Of a DNA stretch of 64,000 nucleotides, positions 57,343-64,000 are shown piece after piece. The number at the start of each line of letters is the position of its first letter. Position 1 is the first letter of the stretch. The notes below the pieces were generated by a model. The model saw only the letters and a program-made list of their open reading frames with translations, searched no databases and had not been told where the DNA came from. The DNA is from Ypsolopha sequella. Taxonomy: Eukaryota > Arthropoda > Insecta > Lepidoptera > Ypsolophidae. The translations under genes and the position numbers were made by a program. The stretch covers positions 8,235,501 to 8,299,500 of the forward strand of contig OW203992.1 of the NCBI GenBank assembly GCA_934047225.1, given 5' to 3'.

Positions 57343-57440
57343 CTAGATTGATGGATGTGGAAGAGGCGAAAGAGGTGTGGCTGGATCGTAGCAGATGAAA
57401 ATCTGTAGTCTCTGCCTATCCTTCTGGGAGACAGGCGTGA
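57343..57440 (+). mobile_element. RTE-like LINE 3' tail R1, copy 4
   Basis: GATGGATGTGGAAGAGGCGA, AAGAGGTGTGGCTGGATCG, AAATCTGTAGTCTCTGCCTA, GGGAGACAGGCGTGAG, same as the 44.9-kb copy. Confidence 0.65.
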
Positions 57441-59020
57441 GTTTATGTGTTTATATATAAATTAATAGAATAATTATTCTTTCTTAAGTTTTCAAAAAAA
57501 ATGCATTTAGTCATTTAATTCCACAAGGATTTTTTTATTATATTAGAAATGTATAGATAGCATAGATGGCATAGTTTACAAATTTAATTGTGAGTGCATA
57601 TAGCTATATTTACATGAGGATTCTCGTCCCTGTATGGCTTCTTGTTTTTGCACTTTTGTCTCGCCTTTGGTGACTTACGAATTTTATTATCTATGGCTTA
57701 AAATGATATATGGCCTCTCTTAAGTGGAGAATCATAAAATATTTTCTGTTTGTGAAATATTTCTGAAGCAATAAAGCAATAATTCACTACGGGACTACGG
57801 GGAAGATGGCGAGCTTTATTTGCTGTCATAAACGGCCTGTTTATGGTTGACTTTTTGCTGGCTCGTCCGTCTGTCTGTCTGTCCGAGGCCACAAGTGCAC
57901 CGAGCATAAACCCTTGTCTTTACTATTCCACACTTATTATCGAGAAAACTATTTCGTCCTTGCATTTTATTGACGGACCTGTGATATTTATAATATATGG
58001 TGTTTTAAAATTATATTTTTTAATTCTACTGCTTTTGAACTGAAAATCAATCAAGGTTGGCCTTTACATTCTAAATATAGAATCATTTGTCCTCGTCAAG
58101 GAGCGTAGTTAACTAAAGTGACAGGAGAGCCTCTCCACCTACTTACAGAGTTTCACACGAGAGGTGTAGGTAGGTGTAACTGTGAAACTTTGGAACTGTC
58201 GACGGGGGGCTCCATTAGTCAGTGTGATTAGTTCCCGAGAGCGTTAATGTTTCAATGAGATGAATAATCGCCGGCAACAGTGACAAATGCGCACGTCCAC
58301 GTCTGCGCGAGCGCACCTGCCCTCCCCCGTCCCTCCCCGCGAGCCTCGTCAAACGAGCCGCGCCATCACTCAGCCTCACGAGGTGCTATGTGTAGCAGAT
58401 GAAGAGATTTATATTTATTAATGTTGGAGTGACCATGATGGTTGTGTCATCGCCAAGTGAAATGCAGCAAAGATGAACCCTTGAAAATTGTTCCCATAAC
58501 CATCATGTTTATACCTATAATATATACCCTTTCTTTGTCTTTTACTGTGTTATTTTTTAGTGTATATTCTTGTAAGATCAGATTACCTTTAACCAAACCT
58601 AGTATTTTTTACTCTGCACACTTTTGAAAATGATGTTCATTAATGCAACCAACATAACCCAACAACATCATCTTGCCCCCGAACCTCTCCAAAAATCATG
58701 GTCATACTCGCTATTGATAAATGACTTGGCTTACGTTTTCGGAGTCAAGGGTTAAAGCGATCTGCGATCTAGTGTCGGAATCTTTTTCACCTCACATCGG
58801 TTTCTCTCCAGGATATATATTTTTTTTTTATCATAAAATACTGTTCGTATTAGTTATGTATTCTATCAGTGTTGCCATGAAGGATTTGACGAATACCTTA
58901 AAATTAACTCACTAAACCCAAACAGCTTATTTTGGTTTGAAGACCACGGGTGCCACAGCTTTAGTTTATTAGAGTACTTTTAGTACTTTTGATTAGAGTA
59001 AGTTTAGTACTTTTGTTTTT
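57441..59020. other. Intergenic; GC-rich patch
   Basis: 58250-58390 is markedly GC-rich (GCGCGAGCGCACC, CCCTCCCCGCGAGCC). It could be a promoter or non-coding exon; no coding signal. The remainder is featureless. Confidence 0.35.
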
Positions 59021-59270
59021 GAGGTCTGGGGACCTAAAAAGGCCAACTTGGGTGAATCATGAAATGAGTTTCTTCATGCGTGCAAAAGAGATGGCATTAC
59101 AACAGAATCATGATATGATTCATCCAAAGCCGCCCTTTTAGAGGACCTGGGGATCTAAAAACGCCGACTTGGGTGAATCATAAAATGATTTGAAAGTAGG
59201 ATGGAGTGAGAGATTTTTCACGCGTGCAAAAGAGACGGCATTAGAACGGAATCATCTTTTTAGAAGACTT
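59021..59270 (+). repeat. Two-copy tandem repeat, 120-bp period
   Basis: GAGG.CTGGGGA.CTAAAAA, CTTGGGTGAATCAT and CGTGCAAAAGAGA.GGCATTA recur about 120 bp apart (59021 and 59141). Copies are about 75-80% alike. Confidence 0.75.
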
Positions 59271-59589
59271 GGTCCAAGAAGGGAAACTGAAAGTTTTTTT
59301 ATTAATTTGTTAAGAAAACTTACAGCACACGTAAACATTTCAACTTATAATATAATATATCTAAGCGATAAAAAATAACTAAATAAAAAAATGAAATATT
59401 TCCACAAGTTTCCACTTATTATTATGATGGCTGGATATTTTTTTATATTTAGATACCGGTTCATTTATACCCGGTATAATGTTATTGTAGCTTAAATAAA
59501 TAATTTTAAAAAATTCTCCAAGTTTGATCGGCAGTGCTTCATACTTATGCATAACTCATGAAGTCATGATCATAAATATCTAAGGACAC

Positions 59590-59935
59590 CACCTCCTTCT
59601 TTGTGACAGAGCAAACTTTGGTGGAAATCCCATATCAGCTGCTGAAGTCCTTTCGGTGATTTTGCACTGGTCATCGGAATACATGATCTCGGTGATCATT
59701 GCGTGCGTCACTTTAGTACACGATTTAAGTCTGGCCAAATATACCGTCTGTGCCAAAACGGATGGGAAGACCTTCTTGACTACTGTAACGCGAATCAGTG
59801 TGGGTGCTAAAACACACCCTTGTTACACCCCACAGGTATTAACTGGGAAAACTATGACTGTTCTCTGTCTACGGCGACGCAGCACTGCATGTCGTCATGC
59901 AGGAGTCTTAAAAGACTGACAAACCTGCACGAGTA
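59590..59935 (-). pseudogene. Decayed LINE reverse transcriptase fragment
   Basis: On the minus strand: LLHDDMQCCVAVD (59888-59902 is HDDM), then in another frame CVLAPTL (near 59805) and ARLKSCTKVTHAMITEIMYS, with the catalytic box as YSDD (59670-59681). Block order fits the palm of a non-LTR reverse transcriptase. At least one frameshift and several in-frame stops show it is dead. Confidence 0.7.
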
Positions 59936-62618
59936 CCCCAGCCTCTGCAACACTATCCAAATCAAATAATTCTGTCCGCCAGAGTAGAATAGACCAAGTA
60001 GTTAGTTAACGCACATATGTACGCTCACGAGGGCGTTCACGCTTTTATTGATTTTTATATCGTGTAATGCACTCTAATGGACCACGTGGTTCTAACCTAC
60101 TTATTAACCGATTTTTGAAACAGATTCAGCTTAATAACTGCGATCTGATATAACAATGATATTGTCAGATCTGATATAACAATATTAGTAAGATACAAAG
60201 GTCTAAATTTTTGTTCCACTGCAAAAAGTAGGCATTTCTAGTGGGGAGTGGTCCCCCTTCCTTCCTATCCCAATCCCCATAACCAGTCCCTCAAATTTGA
60301 AAGTCTGAATACTAAATCACAGCCTTTCGTGCGGACGGCCAGTTTGATGATTTTGGCAAAAGGGCTTAACAGGTAAGTATTATCCTGAGTTTCATTGACG
60401 ATAAAATTACCCAACCTTTTAAGGTTGTAAACTATTAGTCCATAATAATATTAGACTACATCATCACTTACGGAATTTTACTGAACCTGTACATAGAGTA
60501 CATTGTGTCCGTACATTTTCTGAAATAAAATCGTCAGAACTCGGAATCGATTTTTAAAATCTTGAAATACGGCTTAGACAGTCCGTTTGTCGGCCCGTGT
60601 GCCATTTCGCTATGATTTAACATTGATTGCTCGCTTTGAGTACGCCGGGGTGGGAGATTTATAACCGACTCGATTGCTACCGTCTGATATTATGGCCCAG
60701 TGTGGTGCAAGCGTTCCCATGATATATAGGCTTTCTAAGAACCCGGGACGTAAAATACTTCGTAAAGGAATTATGGGATGGGATGTATGCGCGCGGGTAG
60801 AGGCTTTAATTTAATTCTGTTAGACAAATCTTAGGTTTGAAGCTAACTATTTGCAAATCCTTAAAAACAATGTGTGTTGTGCTTGAGATTGTAGGCACTG
60901 TCACAAAAAAATTTGATGTAAATTTCTTGTACGCTCTAGAATAATATTTGTTTTCACGATATTTATCCATCATTAAGAGCCCCTTGATGAATTTGAGTCA
61001 AGAATCAAGCCCTGCCTAAAATTAACTTAGAAATATAAGCAATCCTAAAACCAAAAGTAATTTATTAACTGAAAAAGCGTAGAAATAAAGCATACGCATC
61101 ATCAGGCGGCATATTTCCAGTATTCCACGTCAATAATCAAAGAATCATCGTGTGGCAGGTAGGTGCGAGGGCCCGGCGATGGAGTACGTTCATAAATCAA
61201 AACATTCGTCGGCCATGATTAATCAAACTGGGGAATGAACCGCGATGGTACATATATGTATTTGAATTGTGCATAGCCGAGATCGATCGGAAGGTTTGTT
61301 GTTTGTGTGCCTGGTTTTATTTTGATGGACTTACCTATACCAACAGTCTACCGCATAAAAAATCTCTGAGGCATCGCTATTGGTGTGGTTTTGGTCTGTG
61401 AATCACGCTTTATACTACATTATTATAGCTATTCTTACTCGAATCCTAATTTCCATTTCACGATTTCCTTCACTCAAATAAATCTCGTAAACTTTGCGAC
61501 GTTATTAACAGTACTGCTAAAGTCCGTTGCAACCGCAGCTATGTCGTAATTCTAATCTAATAGATTGTGGTGAGCGTAGTGACCACTTGCCCAGCGCACG
61601 CGCAGCTCGATATAACTGCGTGACAAAGCACTTTTCAGTTTAAATTATTTTCGAACGCTCTAAGTAAATTGTCTGATGGTATTTCGTAATGTGTTTTTCG
61701 TTTTTAGGGTTCGATAAATATACGATATCCGTTATAGTGAAACGTGTCAGTGTGTATCTGACTATGGCATACAAACAGGTTGGCTAATTAAGGCCCAATA
61801 TCAAGCTAGACTTCCGTCCTGCACCAACGCTTTTGTTTTTTAATTATCTATCCTGCTCTAATCAACTGCCGCGCACGAAAATTTCAGTTATTTTGAGTTT
61901 GCAGCTACATTAGAATTTGTAATTAATAATACTTTCAAAGTAATGTAGAATAAAAGTATCTAGAAAATTATCGTAAATTTAGAAATTTATAGCTTTAAAA
62001 TACATGTAATTTTAAGATTTTCTAGAGCTGACAGCGATTTTTTTCTATCGAGCGAAGATAATGAAACCACGTTTTCAGATCAACTAATATTTTTTTCTAA
62101 TTTAAGTGGTTCGTCTTTATTGAAACAAAATGAAACTTACAAAACTTTAAAAATATACCTTTAAAATAAAACTTACCTAAAATGTGTTAAATATGTCTTC
62201 TTTTATTACCAATATTGTTTTATATTAAAAGAAATAATTATTAAAATTGTATAGGTAAATTTTATTTTGTAGGTAGGTTTTTAAGTATTTGAATGTTATT
62301 TAAGTATTATTTGGTTTCAATAAAATCTAAATTTATAAAGATAGAAGTCAAACACTCTGTTTGTAACTTGCCAAATTGTATATGTAAAATGTGCGTAGGC
62401 ACGAGGTGTGGCATTACACTGGTACAGTGGAGACCACATCAAGCTATACACTTGCAGTACGACATTAGCCCCTACAGAGAAGAATATAAGATAGGTACAA
62501 AGTCCAATGTGTCTTACTTGATGCGGTCACTACTGTACAAATATTTATTATATTTACGAATATTTATTGATGGAACCCTAACGTGGTATTCGACGTATAC
62601 AAGGTGACATTAATTATG
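59936..62618. other. Intergenic; nothing recognised
   Basis: 2.7 kb without a supported feature. The 104-codon frame at 62293-62607 has no recognised motif. Confidence 0.35.
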
Positions 62619-62795
62619 CAGCCAAATTCATACTGTAGACTCGGTAAGAGCTGAGTATCAAGAAATTTGTAAATAATTTTTTTTCGTTCTCCGTACAAAC
62701 GCCAAGCACGGAGGAGAAATAAATATTAAGCGAAATTTGCAAAAAGTGTTATCGATCCGCGCTACTGACAAAAGTTTCCGGTATGAATTTGGCTG
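62619..62795. mobile_element. TIR MITE, 177 bp
   Basis: CAGCCAAATTCATAC and complement at the ends; no clear target duplication. Confidence 0.65.
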
Positions 62796-62973
62796 TATAT
62801 GTAAATATACTTAATTTCACCTAATATAATTAATGCCTTATGGAGTATTTAGATATATAATTTAACAGATGAACTTAAAAGGAGAGCTTTCACTGAATGA
62901 GCTTACGAGTTTTCGAGCTTTCGTATCCTACATTTGAACAAATATATGGGATATTATATGGGATTATACAGAA

Positions 62974-63389
62974 TGTAATCGTTAAGTGTGACCAGGCGAT
63001 TATTCCGTAACTATTACAGATATCAAAAAAATTAAACTGATATCGAAAGTACGTTACCTAATCAGTAAAATGACATCAATAACTTTTTTGAAAATCAAAC
63101 GAGAAGTATCCAAAATTATGACATTAAACATTCCCATACATTGTATCGCACAACAAGGACGTCACTTCGAACATCAGCTTTGAATACAAAGTTTTGTACT
63201 TACTATGAAATAAATATTATTTAATTAAAATATAGTTTTATTACTTTGTTAGGTTAATAAAAAGTTTCCTTTAATATCAGTACCAAGCTAAAATAACTTT
63301 TTAAAATAAGGAAACTAAAACCTTTCCACTAATCTCATATTAAATGTATGGGAATGTTTAATGTCAAAATTTTGGATACTTCTCGTTTG
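62974..63389. mobile_element. Foldback element D7, copy 1 (right arm truncated)
   Basis: Starts TGTAATCGTTAAGTGTGACC. Its left arm (TTTGAAAATCAAACGAGAAG, ATTAAACATTCCCATACA) is mirrored on the right, but the right arm stops after CTTCTCGTTTGA at 63389. Confidence 0.85.
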
Positions 63390-63535
63390 ATTAAAAGATT
63401 CCTGATAATATTCAAAGTACACGAGTTTTTCGGTACTTTTTTATTTTATTACCATGTAGATAATTGAATTATTTTTCTTGCATGTAAAGCAAAAAAAAAA
63501 AAATGTGTTTAGTAACGATTCGAATTTTATACAGG

Positions 63536-64000
63536 TGTAATCGTTAAGTGTAACCAGGCGATTATTCCGTAACTATATAGATATCAAAAAATTTTAAACT
63601 GATATTGAAAGAACGTTACCTAATCAGTAAAATTACATCAATAACTTTTTTGAAAATCAAACGAGAAGTATCCAAAATTATGACATTAAACATTCCCATA
63701 CATTGTATCGCACAACAAGGACGTCACTTCGAACATCAGCTTTGAATACAAAGTTTTGTACTTACTATGAAATAAATATTATTTAATTAAAATGTAGTTT
63801 TATTACTTTGTTAGGTTAATAAACAGTTTCCTTTAATATCAGTACCAAGCTAAAATAACTTTTTAAAATAAGGAAACTAAAACCTTTCCACTAATCTCAT
63901 ATTAAATGTATGGGAATGTTTAATGTCAAAATTTTGGATACTTCTCGTTTGATTTTCAAAAAGTTATTGATGTAATTTTACTGATTAGGTAACGTTCTTT
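63536..64000. mobile_element. Foldback element D7, copy 2 (runs off the window)
   Basis: Starts TGTAATCGTTAAGTGTAACC, near-identical to copy 1 over its shared length. The right arm continues to the window edge, complementing the left arm down to the AAAGAACGTTACC segment; the terminal part lies beyond. Confidence 0.88.

Noticed and set aside
62293..62607. 104-codon frame near the right edge
   Set aside because: No motif, AT-rich start, ends next to a MITE; probably chance.

Overview
This is an AT-rich animal nuclear window with one spliced host gene in a sea of transposable-element debris. It almost certainly comes from a moth or butterfly. The grounds are a Tret1-like sugar transporter of insect type, LINE 3' ends of the kind common in Lepidoptera, a BEL/Pao retrotransposon, many short foldback MITEs, and a repeat whose ends I remember as widespread in lepidopteran genomes. 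Nothing is bacterial: no operons, CRISPR arrays or rRNA.

Region 1-3.7 kb holds the only convincing host gene. Three exons (384-410, 1639-1774, 2378-3684) have matching splice phases and give a 489-residue major-facilitator sugar transporter. Both introns carry foldback repeats. The long uninterrupted reading frame starting at 2233 is misleading, because its ATG lies inside an intronic MITE.

Region 3.7-47 kb has no gene I can support. It is a mosaic of (a) LINE pieces (14.96-15.29, 19.93-20.35, 40.88-40.99 kb and several 3' tails), (b) terminal-inverted-repeat MITEs, three with clear 8-bp target duplications (5.79-6.44, 6.86-7.02 and, degraded, 8.5-8.7 kb), (c) larger foldbacks (25.8-26.1, 28.4-28.8, 37.4-37.9, 40.1-41.8 kb), (d) a 733-bp element with 30-bp perfect inverted ends and a 40-codon acidic reading frame (30.13-30.86 kb), and (e) an 18-bp minisatellite (46.66-47.0 kb).

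Region 47.1-55.05 kb is a nested insertion. A 5'-truncated LINE on the minus strand was split by a 6,303-bp BEL/Pao element (47368-53670) with a 5-bp target duplication (CACTG). The two LTRs are identical except for one 4-bp indel, so the insertion looks young. The gag-pol frame nevertheless has four shifts, and the last removes the segment expected to hold the integrase catalytic glutamate.

Region 55-64 kb is again intergenic: a 306-bp MITE with an 8-bp duplication (55.82-56.13 kb), a 120-bp tandem duplication (59.02-59.27 kb), a decayed LINE reverse transcriptase (59.59-59.94 kb) and two near-identical foldback copies 562 bp apart at the right edge. The second foldback runs off the window.

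All similarities were judged by eye; no database search was run. Boundaries of degraded repeats are approximate.
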